Assembly: GCA_009774175.1 (NCBI GenBank)
Contig: VSNG01000001.1
Location: 62,001 to 126,000, forward strand
DNA length: 64,000 nucleotides
Reading direction: 5' to 3'
Source of the DNA: Lachnospiraceae bacterium
GTDB lineage: Bacteria > Bacillota > Clostridia > Lachnospirales > Lachnospiraceae
A program made the position numbers and the translations under genes. The notes under the pieces were generated by a model, which did not search any database, had not been told where the DNA came from, and worked only from the letters and a program-made list of their open reading frames with translations. Of the stretch, positions 23,744 through 32,735 are shown piece after piece; position 1 is the stretch's first letter; every line of letters starts with the position of its first letter.

Positions 23744-25837
23744 ATGAATGTTTACACGACGGATAAGATTCGTAATGTGGTGTTACTGGGGCATGGGGGC
23801 TGCGGTAAGACCAGTCTGGTGGAGGCGATGGCTTACCTTTCCGGCATCACGTCCAGAATGGGCAGGATAGACGACGGGAACACGGTGAGTGATTTTGGTA
23901 AGGAGGAGCAGAAACGCCATATTTCCATCACTACGTCTGTTGTTCCGATCGAGTGGGAGGGCACAAAGATTAATGTGCTGGATTCCCCCGGCTTTTTTGA
24001 TTTCGTAGGCGAGGTGGAAGAGGCTGTGAGCGCGGCGGACGCGGCTATTATTGTAGTATCCGGTAAGGCCGGTGTGGAAGTCGGCACGGAGAAGGCGTGG
24101 GATATCTGCGAGAAATATAAGCTCCCCAGATTTGTGTTTGTGACGGATATGGATATTGACAACGCATCTTTCAGACAGGTTGTGGAAGATATGACCGAGA
24201 AGTACGGAAAAAAGATTGCGCCGTTCCATCTGCCGATCCGTGAGAATGAAAAGTTTGTAGGTTATATCAATGTGATTACCGAGCAGGCGTACCGCTGGGA
24301 GGGCAAGGAAGTGGTGGAGTGTGAGATGCCCGAGTACAGCAAGGCGAATCTGCAGCTGTGCCGTGATACGTTGATGGAAGCGGTTGCGGAGACCAGCGAA
24401 GACTTTATGGAGCGCTACTTTAACGGCGATACTTTCTCAGAGGCGGAGATCCGCGCGGCTCTTCGCACAAATGTTATGGACGGCAGCATAGTGCCCATGT
24501 CCATGGGCTCCAATGTGCTTTGCCAGGGTATCTTTACACTGCTTGACGATATCGTGAAATATATGCCCAGCCCGGAGAACCGGGAGATGGCAGGCATCGA
24601 CCTGAAAACCAATGAAATCTTTGAGGCGAATTTCGATTTTTCCAAGGCGAAATCGGCTTATATTTTCAAGACAATCGTTGATCCCTTTATCGGCAAGTAC
24701 TCCCTGATCAAGGTATGCTCCGGTGTAATTAAGAGCGACGATGTGATCTATAACGATGAGAAGGAAGTGGAGGAAAAGATCAGTAAGCTCTATGTATTAC
24801 AGGGCAGCAAGCCCATTGAAGTGAAGGAGCTTCACGCAGGCGATATCGGCGCCATTGCGAAGCTGACGGCGGCCAGAACTGGCAATACGCTCTCCACAAA
24901 AGCACGCATTATCAGATATGGAAAGACAGAGATTTCCACGCCTTATACATACAAGCGGTATCGGGCGAAAAACAAGGGAGACGTGGATAAGGTTTCCCAG
25001 GCGCTGCAGAAGATGCGTCACGAGGATCAGACGCTTCAGGTTGTAAACGATGCGGAGAACAAACAGTCTCTGCTGTACGGCATGGGCGATCTGCATCTGG
25101 AGGTAGTGGTCAGCCGTCTTCTTAACGAGTACAAGGTAGAGATCGAGCTTGCGGAGCCGAAGATCGCCTATAAGGAGACGATACGCAAGAAATCCGATGT
25201 GGAGCATAAATACAAGAAGCAGTCCGGCGGCCATGGCCAGTATGGACATGTAAAGATGCGTTTTGAGCCTTCGGGCGATCTGGAGAAGCCTTTTGAGTTT
25301 GCGCAGGAAGTGGTCGGCGGCGCCGTGCCGAAGAATTACTTCCCCGCAGTGGAAAAGGGCTTGCAGGATTCCGTGCAGGCAGGGCCTTTAGCGGCCTATC
25401 CTGTGGTAGGCGTGAAAGCGGTTCTCTACGACGGTTCCTATCATCCGGTGGATTCCTCTGAAATGGCCTTTAAGATGGCCACCATTCAGGCCTTCAAGAA
25501 AGGATTTATGGATGCGGGACCGGTGCTTCTTGAGCCCATAGCCAATTTACAGGTGACAGTGCCTGATTCCTACACGGGCGACGTGATGGGCGATCTGAAT
25601 AAGAGAAGAGGCAGGGTGCTTGGCATGAATCCTGCAGGGAATGGTAAGACTGTGGTCGAGGCGGATATCCCGGTATCGTCTTTGAGCGGTTATTGTACGG
25701 ATCTTCGTTCCATAACAGGCGGACGCGGCACATATAAATATGAGTTTGCAAGATATGAGCAGGCGCCAAGCGATGTACAGGAGAAGGAAGTGGCTGCCAG
25801 AGCGAAGGCTGTAGCGGAAGCGAATGCGGATGCATAA
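23744..25837 (+). CDS. EF-G-like translational GTPase (paralogue type)
   Basis: A 697-residue protein with the five-domain EF-G layout. Domain I has the P-loop GHGGCGKTS (16-24) and DSPGFFDF (80-87), but departs from the usual AHIDAGKT and DTPGH motifs. The switch I RGITI is replaced by KRHISI, and the guanine-specifying NKxD position reads TDMD (134-137). Domains III-V are well preserved, including YGMGDLHLEVVVSRL and HGQYGHVKMRFEP. This marks a divergent EF-G2/FusA2-like paralogue rather than the canonical factor, which in Firmicutes sits with str-operon genes not seen here. The start at 23744 follows GGAGG; the open frame to 23666 lacks protein features. Its biochemical role (translocation, recycling or stress) cannot be fixed from sequence. 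Confidence 0.9.
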   Translation: MNVYTTDKIRNVVLLGHGGCGKTSLVEAMAYLSGITSRMGRIDDGNTVSDFGKEEQKRHISITTSVVPIEWEGTKINVLDSPGFFDFVGEVEEAVSAADAAIIVVSGKAGVEVGTEKAWDICEKYKLPRFVFVTDMDIDNASFRQVVEDMTEKYGKKIAPFHLPIRENEKFVGYINVITEQAYRWEGKEVVECEMPEYSKANLQLCRDTLMEAVAETSEDFMERYFNGDTFSEAEIRAALRTNVMDGSIVPMSMGSNVLCQGIFTLLDDIVKYMPSPENREMAGIDLKTNEIFEANFDFSKAKSAYIFKTIVDPFIGKYSLIKVCSGVIKSDDVIYNDEKEVEEKISKLYVLQGSKPIEVKELHAGDIGAIAKLTAARTGNTLSTKARIIRYGKTEISTPYTYKRYRAKNKGDVDKVSQALQKMRHEDQTLQVVNDAENKQSLLYGMGDLHLEVVVSRLLNEYKVEIELAEPKIAYKETIRKKSDVEHKYKKQSGGHGQYGHVKMRFEPSGDLEKPFEFAQEVVGGAVPKNYFPAVEKGLQDSVQAGPLAAYPVVGVKAVLYDGSYHPVDSSEMAFKMATIQAFKKGFMDAGPVLLEPIANLQVTVPDSYTGDVMGDLNKRRGRVLGMNPAGNGKTVVEADIPVSSLSGYCTDLRSITGGRGTYKYEFARYEQAPSDVQEKEVAARAKAVAEANADA

Positions 25838-25857
25838 CAGATAGCAGGCTTTTACGG

Positions 25858-25899
25858 GCGGATATCCTTTCGGGTTATAGCAGAGGATATCCGCTTTTG
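25858..25899 (+). terminator. Intrinsic terminator after the EF-G paralogue
   Basis: GCGGATATCCT (25858-25868) pairs perfectly with AGGATATCCGC (25884-25894), then TTTT. A near-repeat GCTTTTGxTACGTGxC follows twice at about 25893 and 25919. Confidence 0.8.
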
Positions 25900-25951
25900 C
25901 TACGTGACAGAGAATATTTGCTTTTGTTACGTGGCGGACGGGAGAAGCGGT

Positions 25952-28267
25952 ATGGAGAAAAGTGTTGAGATAAAGATGAAATTTCTCATAATGGCGGGAA
26001 TTGCTCTTTTCTTTATTCGGTTTTTTGGGCAGAGCGTTTGTGTCCATGCACAAGAGGATGCTTTTGAAAAGGACGGAAAAGTGTACCTGATCCAGTCTGC
26101 GGAGGATATGCGGACGCTGGCGCTGCTTGTGAATAATAATAAAGAAGTGGAGCCGGGAGTGGCGGCCCATAACGCGTCCTACCGGCTGACCCGTGATATT
26201 GACCTGTCCGCCTACTGTACAGGAGAGGCGGGCTGGGAGCCCATCGGGTGCGGGCGTGAGGAAGGAGAAGACGAATCGTGCGTGAGGGAATTTAACGGCA
26301 CCTTTGACGGCGGCAGCCATGTGGTGACGGGACTTTATATCAACTTACCTTACGGGGAAGATCAGGGTTTGTTCGGAACAAGGTCTTATCTCTATGATGG
26401 TCAGAATAGTCCGGAATATCCGGACAGCGGGCGCACCGTGATCAAAAATCTTTATGTCAAAGACTGCGACATTACGGGAGGGCTGAATGTCGGCGGTATC
26501 ATGGGCGGTATGAGCATCACGAGCGGTTTGGGCAGCGGAGGAGAGTTAGTGATTGAAAACTGCCATGTAACGGGGAAGATTGTCGGATTTGATTCGACAG
26601 GCGGTATTACAGGGGCGGCTTCTGCCGTGGAGAACTGCAGCTTTACGGGTACGGTGAAAGCGTATAGTGCGGTGGGCGGTATTGCGGGGATTGCCTATTA
26701 CATCCGCGGATGCGCCGTACATGCTAAGATAGAGGGAGAGCCTGACAGGACAGGCGGCGGGGATGCGGGCGGTATTGGCGGAGTGGCCGTCTGCGTGCGG
26801 GACAGCTATATGGTCGGCGCTGTGACAGGAACTGACAATCTTGGCGGCATTACGGGCAGGGGATCTTGCCTGACAGGCTGTTATGCAAGAGCGGAAGTAA
26901 CGGGAGACAATGATACGGGAGGACTGCTTGGCTGTCCCCAGGAATTTTCGCTGGACGGGATATCCCTGCCGGAAGGCGCGTTCGGCGGGATGGAAATCCG
27001 AAACTGTCTGACGGGAGGAAAGGATATAACAGCCGTCAAAGAATTTATGGAAGAAACAGAAGAAACTGACGGAGCGGAAGAAGCGGCAGGGCAGGATGAG
27101 GAGGACTGTGCGGCTGATCCGGCAGGGCAGGAGGTCTGGTATCGCGCTATGGATGATGCGTGGCCAAATCTTGCATGGGAGAAAAACAGCCGCTTCGGTT
27201 ATACGGTTATCAGCACGGTGCAGAAAGGGGACAGCCTGTGGAAAATTGCCGACGCGGTGTACGGAGACGGACATTTTTATGATTTGATTTATGAACGGAA
27301 CAAAGAGCGGATCGGCGGGGATGCAAACCTGATCCTGCCGGGGACGGAGCTGGAGATTACGGTAAATGCGTCGCAGGCGGATTATGCGGCGAAGGGGGAT
27401 GTCTGGGAGCAGGAGAAAGACTTTCAGGAAAAAGGACGGGAGCAGGGTATCGCCATGGCTGAGCTGAAAAACGCCTATCGCAGACTGCTTGCGGACGATT
27501 TGTGGAACGGCGCCGCATGGAGACGGACAGGCCTGCCGGAGGATTTCAACAGGCGGATAAATGACTGGCAGATCGGGGATCTGGATGGAAACGGACAGGC
27601 GGATATGATTGTGACAGCCGGGGACGGCCCTGCAGATTGTCCCGGTGAAATCTGGTTGTATTTGAATGAAGAGCCGGTTTATGTTTTGAAGGATGAGACC
27701 GTTTATTATGAGGAGGATATCGGCTTTTCCTTCTTTTGCACCCCTCCGTTGATGGCGGATCTGGATAACGACGGCAATCCGGAATTGTTGTTCGGGGTAT
27801 TTGCCGACGGAGCAGCCGACAGGGTTATTTATCTGTTCCGGCAAAAGGGAAGCCGATGGGAGGAATGCCAGACGGAACTTCCGGATTACAGTGAGTTCTG
27901 GCTGGAGTCCGGTATCCGTGTATCTGTCAGTATGGCAGATAATCATACGGGAGATACCGATGCGGATTCTTACGAAGCGTACTGTCCCCTGCTGGACGAA
28001 CGCAGGGAGTTTAAGGCGAAAAGCCGGTCGGAGTATTTTGGTGATAACGATACGGGAGAGCGGATGAGCGGCGGCAATGTCCTGGGCGTTTATGGTTTTG
28101 AATGCGTGGAGTACAAGGGAAGGAATGCCCTGCAATGCAGGGAAGTGCTGCAGTGGGATGACAGCTATGTGCTCGGCGGCGTGATCGGGGATGCGGTGTT
28201 TATTTTTGTCTGGGACGAGGAAGGGGTATGCCGCGTGGCAGACTGGCGGGTGGAGGCATATCGTTGA
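25952..28267 (+). CDS. Secreted GLUG-repeat / LysM / VCBS-like surface protein
   Basis: A 771-residue exported protein. Residues 1-33 form a signal peptide ending near VCVHAQ. Residues about 40-380 contain repeated GGIxG turns (VGGIMGG, GGITGAA, VGGIAGI, GGIGGV, GGITGRG, GGLLGC), the GLUG-type beta-helix seen in surface adhesins. A Glu/Asp-rich linker follows (about 365-395). A LysM domain (about 415-475; TVQKGDSLWKIADAVYGDG) should bind peptidoglycan. The C-terminal part has GDLDGNGQADMIV and ADLDNDGNPELLFG, resembling calcium-binding FG-GAP/VCBS repeats. ATG 25952 begins the signal sequence. A protein of the same plan lies at 42814. Ligand unknown; likely wall-bound or secreted. Confidence 0.85.
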   Translation: MEKSVEIKMKFLIMAGIALFFIRFFGQSVCVHAQEDAFEKDGKVYLIQSAEDMRTLALLVNNNKEVEPGVAAHNASYRLTRDIDLSAYCTGEAGWEPIGCGREEGEDESCVREFNGTFDGGSHVVTGLYINLPYGEDQGLFGTRSYLYDGQNSPEYPDSGRTVIKNLYVKDCDITGGLNVGGIMGGMSITSGLGSGGELVIENCHVTGKIVGFDSTGGITGAASAVENCSFTGTVKAYSAVGGIAGIAYYIRGCAVHAKIEGEPDRTGGGDAGGIGGVAVCVRDSYMVGAVTGTDNLGGITGRGSCLTGCYARAEVTGDNDTGGLLGCPQEFSLDGISLPEGAFGGMEIRNCLTGGKDITAVKEFMEETEETDGAEEAAGQDEEDCAADPAGQEVWYRAMDDAWPNLAWEKNSRFGYTVISTVQKGDSLWKIADAVYGDGHFYDLIYERNKERIGGDANLILPGTELEITVNASQADYAAKGDVWEQEKDFQEKGREQGIAMAELKNAYRRLLADDLWNGAAWRRTGLPEDFNRRINDWQIGDLDGNGQADMIVTAGDGPADCPGEIWLYLNEEPVYVLKDETVYYEEDIGFSFFCTPPLMADLDNDGNPELLFGVFADGAADRVIYLFRQKGSRWEECQTELPDYSEFWLESGIRVSVSMADNHTGDTDADSYEAYCPLLDERREFKAKSRSEYFGDNDTGERMSGGNVLGVYGFECVEYKGRNALQCREVLQWDDSYVLGGVIGDAVFIFVWDEEGVCRVADWRVEAYR

Positions 28268-28743
28268 CTTCATTCGGATTTTTGTAATGTAATTATTGTG
28301 CTTCATAATTGAAAAGAAATTGCAACATATTCAGAAAGGCGGCTTAAGCGTGGGATTTTTTGCGTACGGATAAAACTGCCATATTGCCTGCAGGACAGAT
28401 GTGACGAGAGCCACGTCCGTCTTGCCGGATTTCAGAGGGAGGATACCGTGTTTGAGATCGGCGCCGGAAAAAGGCGTATATCAGGTATTTTCCAACATCC
28501 CGTTTTTTCTGAGCACACAGATTGTGGAGAAGCTGACGCAGGGGTCGAACCCGCCGGCAAATATCTGGCTTGTAATGGAAAAAGGGCGGCCAAACAGTTT
28601 ATGGGGATCCCGAAAGAAATCCCAAAATCCCGATTCCTGATTTAAGCGGGGAGAATACCGGGAATGTAACGCGCTTAGGAGGACGGCGTCACGCATTATA
28701 TCCAGTGGCTTTGCCTGTTTCGATGCTATCAGGAATTAAACAG
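28268..28743. other. Intergenic stretch without a recognisable gene
   Basis: About 480 bp between the GLUG/LysM gene and the leuS promoter. Two overlapping open frames of 65 and 79 codons (28401-28645) start without ribosome sites and match no family I recognise. A segment in one, VFSNIPFFLSTQIVEKLTQG, looks somewhat protein-like, so decayed coding sequence is possible. No T-box motif is present. There is no clear terminator for the preceding gene. Confidence 0.5.
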
Positions 28744-28771
28744 TTGACAAATCCCATCAGTATAATAAAAT
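28744..28771 (+). promoter_or_regulatory. Predicted leuS promoter
   Basis: TTGACA, a 16-bp spacer and TAAAAT. A TATAAT at 28761-28766 is closer to consensus but only 11 bp from the -35 element. The leader would be about 120 nt and shows no T-box. Confidence 0.5.
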
Positions 28772-28899
28772 AAGTAGAGTATAGGTAAAAGGCTTAAAAC
28801 TGTGGCAGAAAGGACGTTTTTTGCCGCAGACCGCGATAAGTTTTATTGAAATATCTGAAAGAAAAAGCCGGATGCGGCAAGAAAGGGTTGGATAATAAA

Positions 28900-31428
28900 A
28901 TGGCAGAAGTTTACAATCACAGGGAAGTGGAGACAAAGTGGCAGAAGATATGGGACGACGAGAAAGCCTTTCAGACCTCGGAGGACTATTCCAAACCGAA
29001 ATACTATGCGCTGGTGGAATTTCCTTATCCTTCGGGACAGGGACTTCATGTAGGGCATCCGCGTCCTTACACGGCCCTTGATATCGTGGCGAGAAAAAGG
29101 AGGATGCAGGGATATAATGTGCTTTATCCCATGGGGTGGGATGCTTTTGGCCTGCCTACGGAGAATTATGCGATCAAAAACCACATTCATCCGAAGATCG
29201 TGACACAGAACAATGTGGCCCGCTTTAAGAGCCAGCTTCATTCTCTGGGGTATTCCTTTGACTGGGAGAGAGAGGTTAATACCACCGATCCGGGTTATTA
29301 TAAATGGACGCAGTGGATTTTTCTGAAACTGTTCAAGGCCGGACTGGCTTACAAGTCCGAGATGCCCATTAACTGGTGTACCTCCTGTAAGGTGGGCCTT
29401 GCAAATGAGGAAGTGGTCAACGGCGTCTGCGAGCGCTGCGGTTCCGAGGTGGTGCGTAAGGTAAAGAGCCAGTGGATGCTGAAAATTACGGAGTATGCGG
29501 ACAAGCTGATCGAGGGGCTTGACACGGTGGACTATGTGGAGCGCGTCAAGGTGTCCCAGAAAAACTGGATTGGCAAATCCATGGGCGCGGAAGTTGATTT
29601 TTCCATTAAAGACAAGGAAGATAAGCTTCGTGTTTATACGACCCGCTGTGATACCCTGTTCGGGGCAACCTATATGGTGGTTTCTCCGGAGCATCCGATC
29701 ATTGACAAATATAAGGACGAATTGAAGAATTGGGAGGAAATCTGCGCTTATCGCGAGCAGGCGGCCAGAAAGTCCGATTTCGAGAGAGCAGAGCTTGCCA
29801 AGGAAAAAACGGGCGTGCGCATTGACGGCATGTCGGCGGTGAATCCAGTAAACGGCAAGGAGATTCCCATTTATATTTCCGATTATGTGCTGATGAGCTA
29901 CGGCACCGGCGCGATTATGGCAGTGCCTGCCCATGATGAGAGGGACTGGGACTTTGCCAAGAAATTCGGCCTGCCCATCGTGGAGGTGGTGGCAGGCGGT
30001 AAGGACGTGCAGGAGGAGGTTTACACGGACGTGGCGGAGGGCACGCTTGTGAACTCTGATTTCCTGAACGGACTCAGTGTGGCCGAGGCCAAGGAGAAGA
30101 TGATTGCTTTTCTGGAGGAGAAGGGCGTTGGCTGTGCCAAGACAAACTTCAAGCTGCGGGACTGGGTATTTTCCAGACAGCGTTACTGGGGCGAGCCGAT
30201 TCCCATTGTACATTGTGAAAAGTGCGGCTTTGTGCCCCTTGATGAGAGAGAGCTTCCGCTGGAGCTTCCCGAGGTGGAAAGCTATATGCCCACGGATAAC
30301 GGGGAATCTCCGCTGGCAGCTATGACTGATTGGGTCAACACAACCTGCCCCTGCTGCGGCGGGCCGGCTAAGCGGGAGACGGACACCATGCCCCAGTGGG
30401 CGGGATCTTCCTGGTATTTCCTGCGCTATACGGATCCGAAGAACGATAAGGCGCTGGCAAGTAAGGAGGCGCTTGATTACTGGATGCCCGTTGACTGGTA
30501 TAACGGCGGTATGGAGCACACCACGCTGCATCTGCTGTATTCCCGTTTCTGGCACAAATTCCTTTATGACCAGAAGGTAGTGCCCTGTCCGGAGCCTTAC
30601 GCAAAGCGGACGTCCCACGGTATGATTCTGGGTTTAAATCCGCATTGCTTTTCCAATCTGCCCGCCGCAGAGCAGGAGGCACTTTTAAAAGAGCATGGCA
30701 GTGAGAAGGCGGCAAGAGAAGCTTTGAAGGAAAAGTACGGCGAGATGGCAGATCATCCTGTTGTCAAGATGTCAAAGTCCCTTGGAAATGTGGTGAATCC
30801 GGACGATATTGTGACGGAGTACGGGGCGGATACCCTGCGCACTTATGAAATGTTTATCGGCGCCTTTGAACTGAGCGCGGGCTGGAGCGAGGACGGCGTG
30901 AAGGGCTGCCGCAGATTCCTTGAGAGAGTGTGGAAGCTGCAGGATATTCTGACAGATGGAGACGAATACTCTGCGGATATGGAAATCAAAATGCACCAGA
31001 CCATCAAGAAGGTGAGCAGTGATTTTGAAAACCTGAAATACAATACGGCGATTGCGGCCATGATGACGCTCGTCAACGAGTTCTATAAGAAAAACGCAGT
31101 GACGAAGGGTGAATTTAAGACCTTGATTACCTTGCTCAATCCCGTTGCGCCTCATATTACAGAGGAACTGTGGCAGGCTGTGGGTTTTGCGGGCAGGGTT
31201 TACCAGACTGCATGGCCGGAGTACGAGGAGGCTAAGACCGTTGAATCCACAGTAGAGATTATGGTGCAGATCAATGGAAAGAACAGGGCGACCTTAAACA
31301 TTGGCAAGGACGATCCCAAAGAAGAGGTTATAGCAAGAGCGAAAGAGGCCATTGCTGATAAGCTGACGGGGACGGTTGTGAAAGAAATTTATGTGCCGGG
31401 CAGGCTTGTGAATATCGTGCAGAAGTAG
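28900..31428 (+). CDS. leuS: Leucine-tRNA ligase
   Basis: Class I synthetase charging tRNA-Leu; 842 residues, full length. The HIGH-type motif is HVGHP near residue 50 (in SGQGLHVGHPRPYTALD), and VKMSKSLGN near 623 is the KMSKS motif. Zinc-ligand Cys clusters (CTSCKVG with CERCGSE, and CEKCGFV with CPCCGGP) flank the CP1 editing domain, which contains TYMVVSPEHP and MAVPAHDERDWDFA. The ATG at 28900 opens MAEVYNHREVE; a frame extending to 28846 is ignored. Unlike pheST, no T-box precedes it. A 591-codon antisense open frame over this gene is a shadow. Confidence 0.98.
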   Translation: MAEVYNHREVETKWQKIWDDEKAFQTSEDYSKPKYYALVEFPYPSGQGLHVGHPRPYTALDIVARKRRMQGYNVLYPMGWDAFGLPTENYAIKNHIHPKIVTQNNVARFKSQLHSLGYSFDWEREVNTTDPGYYKWTQWIFLKLFKAGLAYKSEMPINWCTSCKVGLANEEVVNGVCERCGSEVVRKVKSQWMLKITEYADKLIEGLDTVDYVERVKVSQKNWIGKSMGAEVDFSIKDKEDKLRVYTTRCDTLFGATYMVVSPEHPIIDKYKDELKNWEEICAYREQAARKSDFERAELAKEKTGVRIDGMSAVNPVNGKEIPIYISDYVLMSYGTGAIMAVPAHDERDWDFAKKFGLPIVEVVAGGKDVQEEVYTDVAEGTLVNSDFLNGLSVAEAKEKMIAFLEEKGVGCAKTNFKLRDWVFSRQRYWGEPIPIVHCEKCGFVPLDERELPLELPEVESYMPTDNGESPLAAMTDWVNTTCPCCGGPAKRETDTMPQWAGSSWYFLRYTDPKNDKALASKEALDYWMPVDWYNGGMEHTTLHLLYSRFWHKFLYDQKVVPCPEPYAKRTSHGMILGLNPHCFSNLPAAEQEALLKEHGSEKAAREALKEKYGEMADHPVVKMSKSLGNVVNPDDIVTEYGADTLRTYEMFIGAFELSAGWSEDGVKGCRRFLERVWKLQDILTDGDEYSADMEIKMHQTIKKVSSDFENLKYNTAIAAMMTLVNEFYKKNAVTKGEFKTLITLLNPVAPHITEELWQAVGFAGRVYQTAWPEYEEAKTVESTVEIMVQINGKNRATLNIGKDDPKEEVIARAKEAIADKLTGTVVKEIYVPGRLVNIVQK

Positions 31429-31594
31429 GAGCATTCCCAGGAGTGGTTTACCGACCCTGCTGACAGCAAGGTGGAAGATTACAATGGGGCCGGGACTTCT
31501 GGCAGGAAAATGATTATGTGGACGAGCCGTGTTGTATGGCATTTACTTGTTCGGCAGCGCGATATTCGAGATTCAGAATAAGGCGGGATTTTGT

Positions 31595-32425
31595 ATGTTT
31601 GTGGATTATCATGTGCACACGCAGTACAGTGACGATTCCGATTATCCAATGGAAGATGTGGTAAAGGACGCCATAGAGCTTGGCATGGACGAAATCTGTT
31701 TTACCGATCATGTGGATTACGGGGCCAAAGTGGACTGGGACAGTGGGGAGGAGATTTCCTACTGCAACGGTCTGGCCATGGTGAATGTGGATTATCCGGC
31801 TTATGTGAAACAGATCGGGGCATTACAAAAACAATACGAGGATCGTCTTACCATACGGATGGGTCTGGAATTTGGGATGCAGATGCACACGATTTCGAAG
31901 TTTGAAGCATTATATCAAAGATATCCTTTTGATTTTATTATCCTTTCCGTTCATCAGGTGGAAGATAAGGGATTCTGGTCGCAGGAGTTTCAGCAGGGGC
32001 GTACCCAGAAGGAGTATAACGAACGCTATTACGAGGAATTATTGCATCTGGTAAAACGGTATCAGAATTACAGTGTGCTGGGGCATCTGGATCTGATTGT
32101 CAGATATGATAAAGCGGGAATCTATCCCTTTTCCAAAGTGAGACATTATGTGGAGGAGATTCTTGCCGAAGTGATTAAAAACGGTAAGGGAATCGAAGTA
32201 AACACCTCGTCCCACCGTTACGGGCTCGCTGACGCCACGCCTTCTGCGGAAATTTTGAAGATGTATCACGATATGGGAGGCCGGATTGTTACGCTGGGAA
32301 GCGACAGTCATGCGCCGGCCCATCTGGGAACCTATATGGAGGAGACCAGAACGCTTTTAAAATCTCTGGGATTTCGGCAGTTCTGCACTTATGACAGAAT
32401 GCGGCCGGTTTTTCATGAATTATGA
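31595..32425 (+). CDS. hisJ: Histidinol-phosphatase, PHP family (HisJ-like)
   Basis: Dephosphorylates histidinol phosphate in histidine synthesis. The 276-residue protein has the PHP metal motif DYHVHTQYS at residues 4-12, FTDHVDY near 40, a LGHLDLIVRYDK segment and the late LGSDSHAPAHLG. The start at 31595 is chosen because HVHT motifs sit at the N-terminus in this family; AAGGCGGG precedes it. No other his genes are present, so a related sugar-phosphate phosphatase role remains possible. Confidence 0.85.
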   Translation: MFVDYHVHTQYSDDSDYPMEDVVKDAIELGMDEICFTDHVDYGAKVDWDSGEEISYCNGLAMVNVDYPAYVKQIGALQKQYEDRLTIRMGLEFGMQMHTISKFEALYQRYPFDFIILSVHQVEDKGFWSQEFQQGRTQKEYNERYYEELLHLVKRYQNYSVLGHLDLIVRYDKAGIYPFSKVRHYVEEILAEVIKNGKGIEVNTSSHRYGLADATPSAEILKMYHDMGGRIVTLGSDSHAPAHLGTYMEETRTLLKSLGFRQFCTYDRMRPVFHEL

Positions 32426-32430
32426 CAGTA

Positions 32431-32466
32431 TAAGGGGTGGTGCTCCATGCATCACCCCTTATTTTT
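32431..32466 (+). terminator. Terminator after hisJ, overlapping the converging gene
   Basis: TAAGGGGTG-TGC pairs with GCATCACCCCTTA (one bulged G), then TTTTT. It overlaps the 3' end of the minus-strand gene ending at 32452. Confidence 0.8.
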
Positions 32467-32724
32467 ACGCATCCGCATCATTTTATCAATGGTGGCGGCT
32501 TCCTCCGGCGTAGATTCCTTTTTGATTACGGAGACAATGGTCTCAATTTCCTCGTTGGAAAAGGTGATATGATCTGCCTGTCCTCTTTTGGCTACAGCCA
32601 TTAAAAAGGGAAGCATCCTTTCCCGCTGCAGGCCTCGGCTTTCAAAGACGAGAGCCTGTAAAAATTCGAGCTTTGCTCTGTCAATTCCGGCAAGGGCCGG
32701 GTCGTTCATCCAGTCGTTTGACAT
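32452..32724 (-). CDS. Conserved small protein of unknown function
   Basis: Ninety residues, predicted soluble and helical, with no membrane segment. A MLPFLMAVAKRGQ helix and a SNEEIETIVSVIKKESTPEEA stretch in the C-terminal half end in a basic tail. I do not recognise the family. It starts 11 nt after the stop of the gene at 32736 with AGGAGAT before the ATG, so the two are an operon and probably act together. The composition is typical of the genome, with no sign of transfer. Confidence 0.7.
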   Translation of the reverse strand: MSNDWMNDPALAGIDRAKLEFLQALVFESRGLQRERMLPFLMAVAKRGQADHITFSNEEIETIVSVIKKESTPEEAATIDKMMRMRKNKG

Positions 32725-32735
32725 GGTAATCTCCT

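Noticed and set aside
25893..25935. Short tandem repeat GCTTTTGxTACGTGxC after the EF-G paralogue
   Set aside because: Only two imperfect copies, not enough to call a CRISPR, operator or repeat family.
26546..28306. 586-codon open frame antisense to the GLUG/LysM gene
   Set aside because: No recognisable domain, composition typical of antisense reading, and the plus-strand gene has signal peptide and LysM.
28520..28570. tRNA T-arm-like sequence on the minus strand (GGGTTCGACCCC)
   Set aside because: No matching D-arm, anticodon arm or acceptor stem can be drawn around it.
28744..28766. TTGACA with TATAAT as the leuS promoter
   Set aside because: The spacer is only 11 bp; TAAAAT at 28766 gives a workable 16 bp.
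28843..30618. 591-codon open frame antisense to leuS
   Set aside because: It lies entirely over leuS, has no family motifs or ribosome site, and its His/Arg/Leu-rich composition is that of a shadow frame.
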